This document shows positions 53,577 to 63,555 of a stretch of 64,000 nt of DNA, piece after piece. The stretch lies in NCBI RefSeq assembly GCF_000968685.2, contig NZ_LAKD02000031.1, positions 1-64,000 on the forward strand, read 5' to 3'. The DNA is from Streptomyces antioxidans (GTDB taxonomy: Bacteria > Actinomycetota > Actinomycetes > Streptomycetales > Streptomycetaceae). A program made the translations under genes and the position numbers. The notes below the pieces were generated by a model. That model saw only the letters and a list, made by a program, of their open reading frames with translations. It made no database searches and was not told the origin of the DNA. The number at the start of each line of letters is the position of its first letter. The stretch's first letter is position 1.

Positions 53577-53692
53577 GCGCCAACCTTAGGCTCGGCGCCC
53601 GGGGCCCGGCGCCGCACGGCCCTGTCGCCACCGGCCGTCCCGGCGGCGACTAGACTCGGTGGGGTCCGTCATCCGTTCCGAGGAGCGCGCTC

Positions 53693-53794
53693 GTGCTTGA
53701 GGCAGTCTTCACCACCCTGATGATCCTGGTCGCCGTGGCCACGCTCGGCTTCGCCGCGCTGACCTGGAAGAAGCTGTACCAGGGCCAGCGCTGA
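53693..53794 (+). CDS. Very small single-helix membrane protein
   Basis: A 33-residue protein: VLEAVFTTLMILVAVATLGF, then AALTWKKLYQGQR. One transmembrane helix is followed by a short basic tail, so it is a membrane micro-protein. The GTG at 53693 follows CGAGGAGCGCGCTC. It lies 50 bp upstream of the nitrobindin-like gene and may be co-transcribed. No function is known; small size means it may be missed by gene callers. Confidence 0.7.
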   Translation: MLEAVFTTLMILVAVATLGFAALTWKKLYQGQR

Positions 53795-53846
53795 ACCGCT
53801 CCCGCCCCGCCACCACGGCTCGCCCCTCGACAGATCGCCTGAATTC

Positions 53847-54410
53847 ATGATCCAGATTCCGTCCGACCTCCACCCGGACCTCGTGCCGCTCGCCTTCCTC
53901 CTGGGCAACTGGGAAGGTGCCGGCGTCTCGGACTTCCCCGGGGCCGAGAAGTGCAACTTCGGCCAGGAGGCCACCTTCACGCACGACGGCCGCGACTTCA
54001 TCGAGTACGTCTCGCACACCTGGGTGCTGGACTCCGAGGGCAAGAAGGTCCGCCCCCTGGAGACCGAGTCCGGCTACTGGCGGATCGACAAGAACCGTAA
54101 GGTCGAGGTCGTGATGAGCCGCGACCAGGGCATCATCGAGGTCTGGTACGGCGAGCTCGCGGAGGGCAAGCCGCAGATCGACCTGGCGACGGACGCCGTG
54201 GCGCGGACCGCCCACGCGGCCCCGTACTCGGGCGGCAAGCGGCTGTACGGCTACGTCAACAGCGATCTGATGTGGGTCGGCGAGAAGGCCACCCCCGAGG
54301 TCGAGCTGCGCCCGTACATGTCCGCGCATCTGAAGAAGGTCGTGGACCCCCGGGAGTGGGCCAAGGACCTCAAGGACCTGCCGGACGACGGGATCGCCTT
54401 CTTCCGCTGA
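53847..54410 (+). CDS. Nitrobindin-like heme-binding beta-barrel protein
   Basis: A 187-residue FABP-like (DUF1794) protein. The GNWEGAG motif (residues 20-26) is the N-terminal signature of nitrobindins, and the C-terminal His in YMSAHLKKV could be the heme ligand of the fold. In other bacteria these proteins bind heme and handle peroxynitrite or NO. The ATG at 53847 is the usual start. It lies upstream of nur. Confidence 0.85.
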   Translation: MIQIPSDLHPDLVPLAFLLGNWEGAGVSDFPGAEKCNFGQEATFTHDGRDFIEYVSHTWVLDSEGKKVRPLETESGYWRIDKNRKVEVVMSRDQGIIEVWYGELAEGKPQIDLATDAVARTAHAAPYSGGKRLYGYVNSDLMWVGEKATPEVELRPYMSAHLKKVVDPREWAKDLKDLPDDGIAFFR

Positions 54411-54499
54411 GCTCCCCGCCGGGTCGGGCCCCTCCGTAGCGCGTCCGGTTCTCCCCCGTGCGTACGGCCGGTTGTCGCGGGCCCGCCTACACTTGCACC

Positions 54500-55009
54500 G
54501 TGGCGACCACCGACTGGAAGAGCGATCTGCGGGAGCGCGGCTACCGCCTGACCCCGCAGCGCCAGCTCGTGCTCGAAGCCGTCGATCATCTGGAGCACGC
54601 CACTCCGGATGAGATCCTCACCGAGGTGCGCCGCACCGCGAGCGGCGTCAACATCTCCACGGTCTACCGCACGCTGGAGCTGCTGGAGGAGCTGGGCCTG
54701 GTCAGCCATGCCCATCTCGGCCACGGCGCCCCCACGTACCACCTTGCCGACCGGCACCATCACATCCATATGGTGTGCCGTGACTGCACGGACGTGATCG
54801 AGGCCGATGTCTCCGTGGCCGACGCCTTCACCCGGCAGCTGCGGGCGGACTTCGGCTTCGACACCGATCTGAAGCACTTCGCGATCTTCGGCCGGTGTGC
54901 CTCCTGCTCCGCCCGGCAGCGCGCCGGAGAGGCCGGCGGAGGCCCCGGACGGATCGGTGGAGGCGGGGCGGAAAACCGCTCCGGTGAGGGCCGAGCCCAC
55001 AGGTCGTAG
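54500..55009 (+). CDS. nur: Nickel-responsive Fur-family regulator Nur
   Basis: A 169-residue Fur-family repressor. The winged helix (about 10-85) has RGYRLTPQRQLVLEAVDHLE and INIS-like NISTVYRTLELLEELG. The dimer domain holds the His-rich metal site HHHIHMVCRDC and a CASC near the C-terminus, with C-x2-C pairs. The sequence is close to S. coelicolor Nur, which controls nickel uptake and sodF with nickel as co-repressor. A TACACT -10 box (54488-54493) lies six nt before the GTG at 54500, indicating a leaderless mRNA. The Gly/Arg-rich tail after about residue 140 is longer than usual. Confidence 0.9.
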   Translation: MATTDWKSDLRERGYRLTPQRQLVLEAVDHLEHATPDEILTEVRRTASGVNISTVYRTLELLEELGLVSHAHLGHGAPTYHLADRHHHIHMVCRDCTDVIEADVSVADAFTRQLRADFGFDTDLKHFAIFGRCASCSARQRAGEAGGGPGRIGGGGAENRSGEGRAHRS

Positions 55010-55018
55010 GCTGAGTTC

Positions 55019-55984
55019 ATGAAGAGCCCTTTGCTGTCGCTGCCCGGCGCCGTCCCCGGCGAGGGCCCCGACGAAGGCGTCGCCGCCCACTACGGCGACT
55101 TGTTCCGCGAGCAGCGCGCGCTCGCCGACGGCACCGGCTTCGTGGACCTCTCGCACCGCGGAGTGGTCACGGTCAGCGGTGCCGACCGGCTCAGCTGGCT
55201 GCATCTGCTGCTCACCCAGCACGTCAGCGAACTACCGCCGGGCCGGGCCACCGAAGCCCTGATCCTCTCCGCCCACGGCCACATCGAACACGCGCTCTAC
55301 CTCGTCGACGACGGCGACACCACCTGGGCCCATGTGGAGCCCGGCAGCCAGGGCGATCTGATCGCCTACCTGGAGAGCATGAAGTTCTTCTACCGGGTGG
55401 ACATCGCGGACCGCACCGATGAGTACGCGGTCGTCCACCTCCCGGCGGGCAGCATCACCGACTCCCCCGAGGACGCCGTCGTCCGTGAGACCCCGCACGG
55501 CCGGGACCTCTTCCTGCCCCGTGAGCGCCTTACCGCCTTCGCCGAGGAGAGCGGCCCGCCGATCGGGGTGCTGGCGTACGAGGCGCTGCGGGTCGAGGCC
55601 CACCGGCCGCGGGTCGGCCTGGAGACCGACCACCGCACCATCCCGCACGAGCTGGGCTGGATCGGCTCCGCCGTCCACCTCCAGAAGGGCTGCTACCGCG
55701 GTCAGGAGACCGTCGCCCGGGTGCAGAACCTGGGGAAGCCGCCGCGTCGGCTGGTCTTCCTCCACCTCGACGGCAGCGAGGTGACGCTGCCGTCCCACGG
55801 CGCGCCCATACGGCTGGCCTCGGACGGCGAGGAGGGCCGTCAGCTGGGGTTCATCACCTCCTCAGCCCGCCACCACGAGCTGGGACCGATCGCGCTGGCG
55901 CTGGTCAAGCGCAATGTGCCGGTGGACGCGGACCTGATCGCGGACTCCACGGCCGCCGCGCAGGAGACGGTCGTGGAGCCGTGA
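55019..55984 (+). CDS. ygfZ: Folate-binding protein YgfZ
   Basis: A 321-residue tetrahydrofolate-dependent Fe-S cluster maintenance protein of the GcvT fold. The signature KGCYRGQE (about residues 222-229) is diagnostic of YgfZ. The N-terminal half matches the GcvT-like domain. The ATG at 55019 lies six nt after TAGGCT (55007-55012), which overlaps the nur stop codon, suggesting an additional leaderless transcript. It is co-directional with nur and likely also read from its promoter. Confidence 0.92.
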   Translation: MKSPLLSLPGAVPGEGPDEGVAAHYGDLFREQRALADGTGFVDLSHRGVVTVSGADRLSWLHLLLTQHVSELPPGRATEALILSAHGHIEHALYLVDDGDTTWAHVEPGSQGDLIAYLESMKFFYRVDIADRTDEYAVVHLPAGSITDSPEDAVVRETPHGRDLFLPRERLTAFAEESGPPIGVLAYEALRVEAHRPRVGLETDHRTIPHELGWIGSAVHLQKGCYRGQETVARVQNLGKPPRRLVFLHLDGSEVTLPSHGAPIRLASDGEEGRQLGFITSSARHHELGPIALALVKRNVPVDADLIADSTAAAQETVVEP

Positions 55985-56097
55985 GGCGGTCGTCGCGTCT
56001 GGAGCCGTGAAGGCGGTCGTTGAGCCTGAGGCCGTGAAGGCGGTCGTTGAGCCCTGAACCGGCCGCCCGTACGCCTCCGCCGGGCCCCGCGGTCCGG

Positions 56098-56523
56098 TTA
56101 GACCTCGACCAGCACCGTGAACGGGCCGTCGTTCGTGAGCGAGACCTTCATGGCCGCTCCGAACCGGCCCGTTTCCACCTGTGCGCCCAGCTTCCGCAGC
56201 TGGGCCACCACCTCGTCGACGAGCGGTTCGGCTACCGCGCCGGGCGCCGCCGCGTTCCAGGTGGGACGGCGTCCCTTACGGGCGTCGCCGTAGAGCGTGA
56301 ACTGGCTGATGACCAGCAGCGGGGCGGCCACGTCCGAGCAGGACTTCTCGTCGTGGAGCATCCTTACGGACCACAGCTTCCGGGCGAGCTGGGCCGCCTT
56401 CTCCGGGGTGTCGTCATGGGTCACCCCGACCAGTACGCACAGCCCCTGGCCGACGATCTCGCCGACCGTCTCGCCGTCCACGACGACGCTCGCCCCGTCC
56501 ACTCTCTGTACCACAGCACGCAT
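56098..56523 (-). CDS. dtd: D-aminoacyl-tRNA deacylase
   Basis: A 141-residue DTD that hydrolyses D-aminoacyl-tRNA. Motifs are [15 protein letters not shown] and [11 protein letters not shown], the latter being the GP motif needed for chirality selection. The start is the ATG at 56523 ([18 protein letters not shown]), the usual first strand. It is divergent from rsiG. Convergent with ygfZ. Confidence 0.94.
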   Translation of the reverse strand: MRAVVQRVDGASVVVDGETVGEIVGQGLCVLVGVTHDDTPEKAAQLARKLWSVRMLHDEKSCSDVAAPLLVISQFTLYGDARKGRRPTWNAAAPGAVAEPLVDEVVAQLRKLGAQVETGRFGAAMKVSLTNDGPFTVLVEV

Positions 56524-56669
56524 GGCGACCATCATGCCGTGCGTCCATCCGGGGCCGAACGGGTGGAGAGCCGCTGCACAGGGAGCATCACTGGTGGCAC
56601 GATGCGTGCAGGCGGTGCAGGCGGGCAGGAACTGCGGGAACGACGCATCGCTGGAGGGGACGGACACCA

Positions 56670-57305
56670 ATGACCACATCGGGCACCGGCCAGCCCATGG
56701 CCACCGAGGGCCTGCTGCCGCCGCGGCCGCCGAGCCAGCGCGGCGGGCGGCTGGCCGACTCCGCCGCCGTGACGGCACCGGCCGTGACGTCCGCGTCGGC
56801 GGCGAGCGGTCTGAACGTGCTGCGGCTGCCGGAGCTGCGGGCGCTGCGCCGCACGGCGCAGCGCGAGGAGGCGGACCTGAGCTATCTGCGCAGACTGCTC
56901 CAGGGGCGGATCGACATCCTCCGCGCCGAGCTGGGCCACCGCCGTGACCCGGCGCCCGCGGCGGCCACGGCCCAGCCGCCCGCCGCGCTGGTGGACCGGC
57001 TGCCGGAGATCCTCGCGGACCTCCCGTCACGGCACCGCTCCTCGGCCCGGCACGTCACGCTCGGGACGCCACAGGACGCGGAGTACGAGCGGCTGGCCGA
57101 GGAGATGCTGGCCGAGGTGGGCCTGTCCGATCTGCGGGCCCGTACGGACGAGGAGCTGCACGGCGCGATGGCCCGCCTCGTCGGCCATGAGCGGCAGGTC
57201 TCACGGCGGCGGCAGGAGCTCCAGCGCACGGCGGACGGCTGCAGCGCGGAGATCGCCCGCCGGTACCGCGAGGGAGAGGCGCAGGTGGACGACCTGCTGG
57301 CGTAG
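56670..57305 (+). CDS. rsiG: RsiG, c-di-GMP-dependent anti-sigma-WhiG factor
   Basis: A 211-residue coiled-coil protein. Both c-di-GMP-binding repeats E-x3-S-x2-R-x3-Q-x3-D are intact: E67-S71-R74-Q78-D82 and E174-S178-R181-Q185-D189. In S. venezuelae RsiG loaded with c-di-GMP holds the sporulation sigma factor WhiG inactive. Residues 1-45 are a disordered extension. The ATG at 56670 is used; an internal ATG at residue 10 is possible. It adjoins dtd (divergent), as in the Streptomyces neighbourhood recalled here. Confidence 0.92.
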   Translation: MTTSGTGQPMATEGLLPPRPPSQRGGRLADSAAVTAPAVTSASAASGLNVLRLPELRALRRTAQREEADLSYLRRLLQGRIDILRAELGHRRDPAPAAATAQPPAALVDRLPEILADLPSRHRSSARHVTLGTPQDAEYERLAEEMLAEVGLSDLRARTDEELHGAMARLVGHERQVSRRRQELQRTADGCSAEIARRYREGEAQVDDLLA

Positions 57306-57452
57306 GCGGCGGCCGGGGGCTCGTGGGCCGCTCCCGTCGGGGGGCGGGTGCTCGCCGAGTTGTCCACAGGGCGCGGTGTGATGAAAGGACCTGGTCCGAG
57401 GGCTGTGGAAATCGGCGTGCGGCTGGTCGCGGCGGACGCTTAGCGTGTGCGC

Positions 57453-58700
57453 ATGGCCCTCGAACTCCGCACCCCGCTCGCCGATTCCGATCTATCCCCA
57501 TGGACCGTCACGCTCAACACCGGCTTTCTCCGTCCGCCGGAGGCACCGAAGGAAGAGGTGGAGCTGCGCCGGGAGCAGATCGACCTCTCCCGTACGCAGG
57601 GTGTCTTCGACGGGGACCGGTGCGTGGCCACCCTCCGCAGCTTCGCTCAGCGGCTGACGGCCGTCGGCGGAGCGGATGTCCCCGCCGATGCGGTCAGCAA
57701 TGTCGCCGTGGCGGCCACCCACCGCCGCCGGGGGCTGCTCAGCCGGATGATGGACCACGATCTGCGGGCCGCCAAGGAGCGGGGCGAGGCCGTGGCCACC
57801 CTGATCGCGGCCGAGTATCCGATCTACGGGCGGTATGGCTTCGGTCCGGCCACCTGGATCACCGAATGGCAGGTGGACGTCCCCCGGGCCGCTCTCGACC
57901 CGCGCCACTCCGCCCCGGTGGACGGCGGCCGGGTCGACTTCACCGACGCCGACGAGGTGCGGAAGCTGGGCCCCGCCCTGCATGAGCGGCTGCGCGCCCG
58001 GCAGCACGGCGTCATCGACCGCCCGGACCACTGGTGGCAGACCGCCACCGGCCAGCGGCAGTTCCCCAACCGCCCCTGGACCGAGCCGTTCTACGCGCTC
58101 TACCGCTCCCCCGACGGCTCGGTGGACGGACTGCTCGCCTATACGGCGGACAACCGCTGGGAGGGCAACAAGCGACCGCACAGCACCGCCACCGTGCTCG
58201 AGCTGATCGGAGTCACCCCGGCCGCCGAGCGGTCGCTGTGGCACTTCCTGCTCTCGGTCGACTGGGTGACCCGGGTCAACACCGGCCCGCGCGCCCCCGA
58301 CGATCTGCTTCCGCTGCTGCTCGGCGATCCCCGCGCGGCCCAGATCACCACGCATGCCGACTGGCTGTGGCTGCGCCCGCTGGATGTGCCCCAGCTGCTC
58401 GAGACCCGTACGTACCCGGCCGAGGGCTCGCTGGTGCTCGAGTTGCACGACGCCGCCGGGCTGGCCGGGGGCCGGTACTTCCTGGAGGCGGGCCCCGACG
58501 GCGCGGCGTGCGCGACCACGGCCCGCCCGGCCGATCTGACCATGGACATCGCCGAGTTGGGCACCCTGTGGCTGGGCGATGAGTCGGCGGTCCGGCTCGC
58601 CTCGCTGGGCCGGATAGCCGAGGAGTCCCCGGGCGCCGCGGCGCTGGCGGACCGGCTGCTGCGGACCCCGCGCCGCCCCTGGTGCCCCGATGTCTTCTGA
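57453..58700 (+). CDS. Eis-like GNAT N-acetyltransferase
   Basis: A 415-residue protein of the enhanced-intracellular-survival (Eis) family: two GNAT folds plus a sterol-carrier-like C-terminal domain. The acetyl-CoA site shows [17 protein letters not shown] (about 88-104) with the RRxGL pyrophosphate loop. The usual terminal carboxylate is provided by the C-terminal WCPDVF. Mycobacterial Eis modifies aminoglycosides; substrates here are unknown. The -10 TAGCGT (57441-57446) six nt upstream points to a leaderless start at the ATG (57453); a GTG two codons earlier is less likely. Confidence 0.85.
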   Translation: MALELRTPLADSDLSPWTVTLNTGFLRPPEAPKEEVELRREQIDLSRTQGVFDGDRCVATLRSFAQRLTAVGGADVPADAVSNVAVAATHRRRGLLSRMMDHDLRAAKERGEAVATLIAAEYPIYGRYGFGPATWITEWQVDVPRAALDPRHSAPVDGGRVDFTDADEVRKLGPALHERLRARQHGVIDRPDHWWQTATGQRQFPNRPWTEPFYALYRSPDGSVDGLLAYTADNRWEGNKRPHSTATVLELIGVTPAAERSLWHFLLSVDWVTRVNTGPRAPDDLLPLLLGDPRAAQITTHADWLWLRPLDVPQLLETRTYPAEGSLVLELHDAAGLAGGRYFLEAGPDGAACATTARPADLTMDIAELGTLWLGDESAVRLASLGRIAEESPGAAALADRLLRTPRRPWCPDVF

Positions 58701-58712
58701 GGCGCCCGGTGC

Positions 58713-59177
58713 TCAGCAGCAGCTGGACTTGAGCAGTCGGCGCGCGCCCGTGCCCTGCTCGCCCAGCCGGTCGTAGGGGTTCGCCAGCGCGCACTTGTCG
58801 ATCGACAGACAGCCGCAGCCGATGCAGTCGGTGAGGTGGTCGCGGAGGTTCTCCAGCTGTTCGATGCGCTCGTTGAGGTCCGCGCGCCAGCATGCCGAGA
58901 TCTGGGCCCAGTCCTCCTTGGTGAGGACATGGTCCTCGGGGAAGAGCCCGAGGACCTCCCGGATCCTCGCCAGCGGGATGCCGACGCGCTGAGAGGAGCG
59001 GACGAAGGCCACGCGGCGGAGGGTGTCACGGGTGTAGCGGCGCTGATTGCCCGAGGTGCGGCGGCTGTGGATCAGGCCCTCGCGCTCATAGAAGCGCAGC
59101 GCGGAGGCGGGCACACCGCTGCGCTGTGCGAGATCGCCGACCGTGAGCTCATGGGTCTTCCAGGTCAATTGCGTCAT
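58713..59177 (-). CDS. soxR: Redox-sensitive transcriptional activator SoxR
   Basis: A 154-residue MerR-family regulator with a [2Fe-2S] cluster site C118-x2-C121-x-C123-x5-C129. The N-terminal HTH starts LTVGDLAQRSGVPASALRFY. In Streptomyces SoxR responds to redox-active secondary metabolites rather than general superoxide stress. The ATG at 59177 has TACCCT (59190-59185) seven nt upstream, so the mRNA is leaderless. It is divergent from an FMN reductase gene and shares the promoter region with it. Confidence 0.95.
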   Translation of the reverse strand: MTQLTWKTHELTVGDLAQRSGVPASALRFYEREGLIHSRRTSGNQRRYTRDTLRRVAFVRSSQRVGIPLARIREVLGLFPEDHVLTKEDWAQISACWRADLNERIEQLENLRDHLTDCIGCGCLSIDKCALANPYDRLGEQGTGARRLLKSSCC

Positions 59178-59192
59178 AGTGCCGAGGGTAGC

Positions 59193-59223
59193 TTGACTTC
59201 AACCTTCGTTTAAGTCCGAGGCT
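59193..59223 (+). promoter_or_regulatory. SoxR box / MerR-type promoter of FMN reductase
   Basis: A -35 TTGACT (59193-59198) and -10-like GAGGCT (59218-59223) are 19 bp apart, around the dyad ACTTCAAC-CTTC-GTTTAAGT (59196-59215). The ATG at 59230 follows six nt later. Long spacer and dyad fit SoxR activation. Confidence 0.65.
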
Positions 59224-59229
59224 CGTCCC

Positions 59230-59868
59230 ATGACGACAGACACCGCCGTCCTGACGGCGACCACCACCCCCGTGTCCGGCTCCGACACCGACTCCCCCAT
59301 CCGGCTCGCCATCATCATCGGCAGCACCCGCGACGGCCGCTTCGGGCCGAAGGTCGCGGACTGGTTCGCCGGTCATGCGGCGCTCCGCTCCGATCTGACC
59401 GTCGAGGTCGTGGACCTGGCGAAGACCCCGCTGCCCACGGCCCTGACCCACCGGCCCGGCCCCGAGGACAGCGCGGCCCTGGGGGCGGTGACGCCCCGGC
59501 TGGACGCGGCCGACGCGTTCGCCGTGGTCACGCCCGAGTACAACCACAGCTACCCCGCCTCCCTGAAGAACGCGATCGACTGGCATTTCACCCAGTGGCA
59601 GGCCAAGCCGGTCGGCTTTGTCTCCTACGGCGGCATCTCCGGGGGCCTGCGCGCGGTCGAGCATCTGCGGCCGGTCTTCGCCGAGGTCCACGCCGTGACC
59701 GTCCGGGACACGGTCAGCTTCCATAACGCGGGCGGGCTGTTCGGAGAGGACGGCCAACTGACGGACCCCGTGGGCCCGGACACCGCCGCCGGGGCGATGC
59801 TCGACCAGCTCACATGGTGGGCACGGGCCCTGCGCACGGCCCGCGCCACCCATCCGTACGGCAGCTGA
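59230..59868 (+). CDS. NADPH-dependent FMN reductase-like oxidoreductase
   Basis: A 212-residue flavodoxin-like oxidoreductase. The FMN phosphate-binding loop is IIGSTRDGRFG (about residues 30-40), followed by VVTPEYNHSYPASLKNAIDW. It probably reduces flavin or quinone-like redox metabolites, in line with SoxR control from the divergent gene. Residues 1-25 form a Thr-rich extension. The start (ATG at 59230) probably belongs to a leaderless transcript. No second gene follows on this strand. Confidence 0.92.
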   Translation: MTTDTAVLTATTTPVSGSDTDSPIRLAIIIGSTRDGRFGPKVADWFAGHAALRSDLTVEVVDLAKTPLPTALTHRPGPEDSAALGAVTPRLDAADAFAVVTPEYNHSYPASLKNAIDWHFTQWQAKPVGFVSYGGISGGLRAVEHLRPVFAEVHAVTVRDTVSFHNAGGLFGEDGQLTDPVGPDTAAGAMLDQLTWWARALRTARATHPYGS

Positions 59869-59973
59869 TCCGCCCGGCGGCGCCGACCCCCGTTGACGGC
59901 GCCGCCGGGAAGCGCGGCCCAGCGGCCCGCCGGTGCGGCGGCTCAGCCGGGCGGGCGGCCCAGGCGGTGCGGC

Positions 59974-60709
59974 TCAGGCGGTGCGGCGGCGGAAGAGCAC
60001 GCCCGACAGCCCGGTCGCCACCGCCAGGATTCCGCCGCACCAGACCAGGGCCTGCCAGGCGCTGTCGCCGACCGGCCGGTCCAGCAGCAGCCCCCGCAGG
60101 GCCTCGATGACCGGGGTGACCGGCTGGTGCTCCGCGAACCCGTGCAGCCAGCCCGGCATGGTGTCGATGGGCACGAACGCGCTGCTGGGATAGGGCAGGA
60201 ACATCATCAGGAAGGTGAATCCACCCGCCGCCTCCGGCGACCTGGCGATCAGCCCGAAGCAGGCCGACAGCCAGGAGATCGCGAGGATGAACATCAGCAG
60301 GATCCCGGCCACGGCCAGCCAGTCGAGCGGACCGGCGTCCGGCCGGAAGCCGATGAGGAAGGCCACCCCGAAGACGATCGCGGTCGCGACCGTGTTGCGC
60401 AGCACGCTCGCGGCCACATGGCCCGCCAGGATCGGAGTGCCGCCGATGTCCAGCGACCGGAAGCGGTCGATGATGCCACCGGCCATGTCATTGGTGACGG
60501 TGACCGCCGTGTTGGCCGAGCCGAAGCCCGCGCACAGCAGCATCACCCCGGGGACGACATAGGTGACGTACTCGGTGCCGGTGTGGATGGCGCCGCCGAA
60601 GAAGTAGACGAAGACCAGCATCAGCATGATCGGCAGCAGCATGGCGGTGAGCACCGCGTCGAGATTGCGCCTGCTCAGCCGGATGGTGCGGCCGGTCAGA
60701 ACGATCGCG

Positions 60710-60717
<8 letters not shown>
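59974..60717 (-). CDS. ABC-2 type transporter permease (DrrB-like)
   Basis: A 247-residue permease with six hydrophobic segments. The start VSDAIVLTGRTIRLSRRNLD and the AVLTAMLLPIMLMLVFVYF segment match DrrB-type drug exporter permeases. The GTG at 60717 overlaps the end of the ATPase gene by 8 bp, so the two are translationally coupled. With it, the protein forms an ABC exporter. The substrate is not known, though family members export antibiotics. Confidence 0.9.
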
Positions 60718-61738
<1,021 letters not shown>

Positions 61739-61759
61739 GACTCCCCCGCTCCCTTTTCT

Positions 61760-61795
61760 GTGTATGCCATACACGCTACTGCGTAGGGTATACAC
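61760..61795. promoter_or_regulatory. Two TetR-operator-like palindromes between ABC and TetR genes
   Basis: GTGTAT-GCC-ATACAC (61760-61774) is perfect, and GCGTAGGGTATACAC (61781-61795) is an imperfect copy, with starts exactly 21 bp (two helical turns) apart. They lie between divergent genes, the usual place for autogenous TetR repression of an exporter. Confidence 0.75.
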
Positions 61796-61859
61796 AACTC
61801 TAGGATGGCGGTCAATCGAGCCACCATCAGCGCAGGTACGTACGGAGGACCCTGAGGCC

Positions 61860-62609
61860 ATGGCCACCGAGGAGAGCGGCACCGGCCTGCCGTCGAGCAT
61901 CGAGGCCGCTTGGGGACTGCGGGAACGCCCGGGCAAGGGACCCCGCCCCGGGCTGACCCTGGGCCGGATCGTCGACGCCGCCGTGGGCATCGCCTCGGCG
62001 GACGGCCTCGGCGCGGTCTCCATGAGCCGGGTCGCGGCCGAGCTGGGCGTCTCCACGATGTCCCTGTACCGCTATGTCTCGGCCAAGGACGAGCTGCTGA
62101 CGCTGATGGAGGACGCGGCCTACGGCCCACCGCCGCCGGGCGAACCGGCGGAGGACTGGCGGACCGGGTTCACCGGCTGGGCCCGGGCGCTGCGCACCGC
62201 CATGGCCCGCCATCCGTGGGTGGTGAACATCCCGATCAGCGCCCCGCCCTCGACGCCCAACTCGGTGGCCTGGATGGAGCTCGGACTGGCCTGTCTGCGC
62301 CGCAGCAACCTCTGCGAGGGCGAGAAGGTCTCCGTACTGATGCTGGTCAGCGGCTTCGTGCGGAACGAGGTGCGGATGACCTTCGACCTCCTGGCTGCCC
62401 ACCGGCGCAGCGGGCAGAGCATCGAGTCCTCGATGGCGGCCTGGGCCAGGCTGCTGGAGAAGCTGACCGACGCCGAGCGCTTCCCGGCGGTGACGGCGGC
62501 GCTGCGGACGGGGGAGTTCGACACTCCGGGCGGCCCCGACGACGAGTTCGTCTTCGGCCTGGAGCGGATCCTCGACGGTGTGGAGGCGCTGATCAGCTCG
62601 CGGGGCTGA
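61860..62609 (+). CDS. TetR family regulator of the divergent ABC exporter
   Basis: A 249-residue TetR-type regulator with a long N-terminal arm before the HTH (LGRIVDAAVGIASADGLG, then VSMSRVAAELGVSTMSLYRY, about residues 40-80). The C-terminal domain resembles the TetR_C subfamily containing TetR-class II proteins. The ATG at 61860 follows GGAGGACCCTGAGGCC. It is divergent from the drrAB-like genes with paired palindromes between, so it most likely represses them and itself. Confidence 0.9.
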   Translation: MATEESGTGLPSSIEAAWGLRERPGKGPRPGLTLGRIVDAAVGIASADGLGAVSMSRVAAELGVSTMSLYRYVSAKDELLTLMEDAAYGPPPPGEPAEDWRTGFTGWARALRTAMARHPWVVNIPISAPPSTPNSVAWMELGLACLRRSNLCEGEKVSVLMLVSGFVRNEVRMTFDLLAAHRRSGQSIESSMAAWARLLEKLTDAERFPAVTAALRTGEFDTPGGPDDEFVFGLERILDGVEALISSRG

Positions 62610-62724
62610 CCGCCCGGTGCGCGGGCACGTCGCGTGGGGGTGCGTCCCACGCCCACCGGACTGGCCGGATTCTTGTACATCCTGGCCATCCGGCCACTCG
62701 TCGGGCCGGGGCCGGTTTCCGAGC

Positions 62725-63555
62725 ATGGTGGACATGAACGTGCTGTGGATATTCGCCCACCCCGAACAGCGGTCCCTCAGCGGGGCATTGCGCGACGAGG
62801 GGCTGCGCGCCCTGCGCGAGGCGGGCCATGAGTACCGGCTGTCCGATCTCTACGCGATGCGCTGGAACCCCGTGGTGGACGGCGCCGACTTCCGGCACGA
62901 CCCGGACGAACGCCTCATCGTCGGGGCCGCCTCGCGGCGCGCCCATGACGCGGGGGCGCTCAGCGAGGACATCCGCGCCGAGCAGGAGAAGATCGCCTGG
63001 GCCGATGCGCTCGTCGTGCAGTTCCCCCTGTGGTGGTACGGCATGCCCGCCATCCTCAAGGGCTGGTTCGACCGTGTCTTCGTCAAGGGCTTCGCCTACG
63101 GGGTCACCGGGCCGGACGGCCGCACCCTGCGCTACGGGGACGGCAAACTGGCCGGTAAACGCGCCATGGTGGTCCTGACCGCCGGGGCGCCCGAGGCCAC
63201 CGTGGGGCCGCGCGGTGTCAACGGCGAGCTCGGCGACCTGCTGTTCCCGCTGCACCACGGCACCTTCTGGTACAGCGGGATGTCGGTGCTGCCGCCGTAT
63301 GTGGTGTACGGCGCGGACCGGGTCCCGGCCGGGGCGTACGAGACCCATGCCGCCGGGCTGCGGAAGCGGCTGGCCGCCCTGCCGACCGAGGAGCCGATTC
63401 CGTTCCGCCGCCAGAACGGCGGGGACTACGACGAGCGCCTGGTGCTCCGCCCCGACCTGCTGCCGGGCCGCACCGGCCTCTCCGTGCACTACGCACGGCC
63501 CCGCACCCCGGCCGCCGAAGCCGCCCGGAACACCGAGAGCGCCCGGAACGGCTAA
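62725..63555 (+). CDS. Flavodoxin-fold NAD(P)H oxidoreductase (NQO1/MdaB-like)
   Basis: A 276-residue flavodoxin_2 family quinone-reductase-type protein. The first strand is MNVLWIFAHPEQRSLSGAL (FMN phosphate loop) and the catalytic stretch VQFPLWWYGMPAILKGWFDR is diagnostic. It likely reduces quinones by two electrons and so protects against redox cycling. The start is uncertain: the ATG at 62725 or the one at 62734. It follows the TetR gene on the same strand after about 115 bp. Confidence 0.9.
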   Translation: MVDMNVLWIFAHPEQRSLSGALRDEGLRALREAGHEYRLSDLYAMRWNPVVDGADFRHDPDERLIVGAASRRAHDAGALSEDIRAEQEKIAWADALVVQFPLWWYGMPAILKGWFDRVFVKGFAYGVTGPDGRTLRYGDGKLAGKRAMVVLTAGAPEATVGPRGVNGELGDLLFPLHHGTFWYSGMSVLPPYVVYGADRVPAGAYETHAAGLRKRLAALPTEEPIPFRRQNGGDYDERLVLRPDLLPGRTGLSVHYARPRTPAAEAARNTESARNG

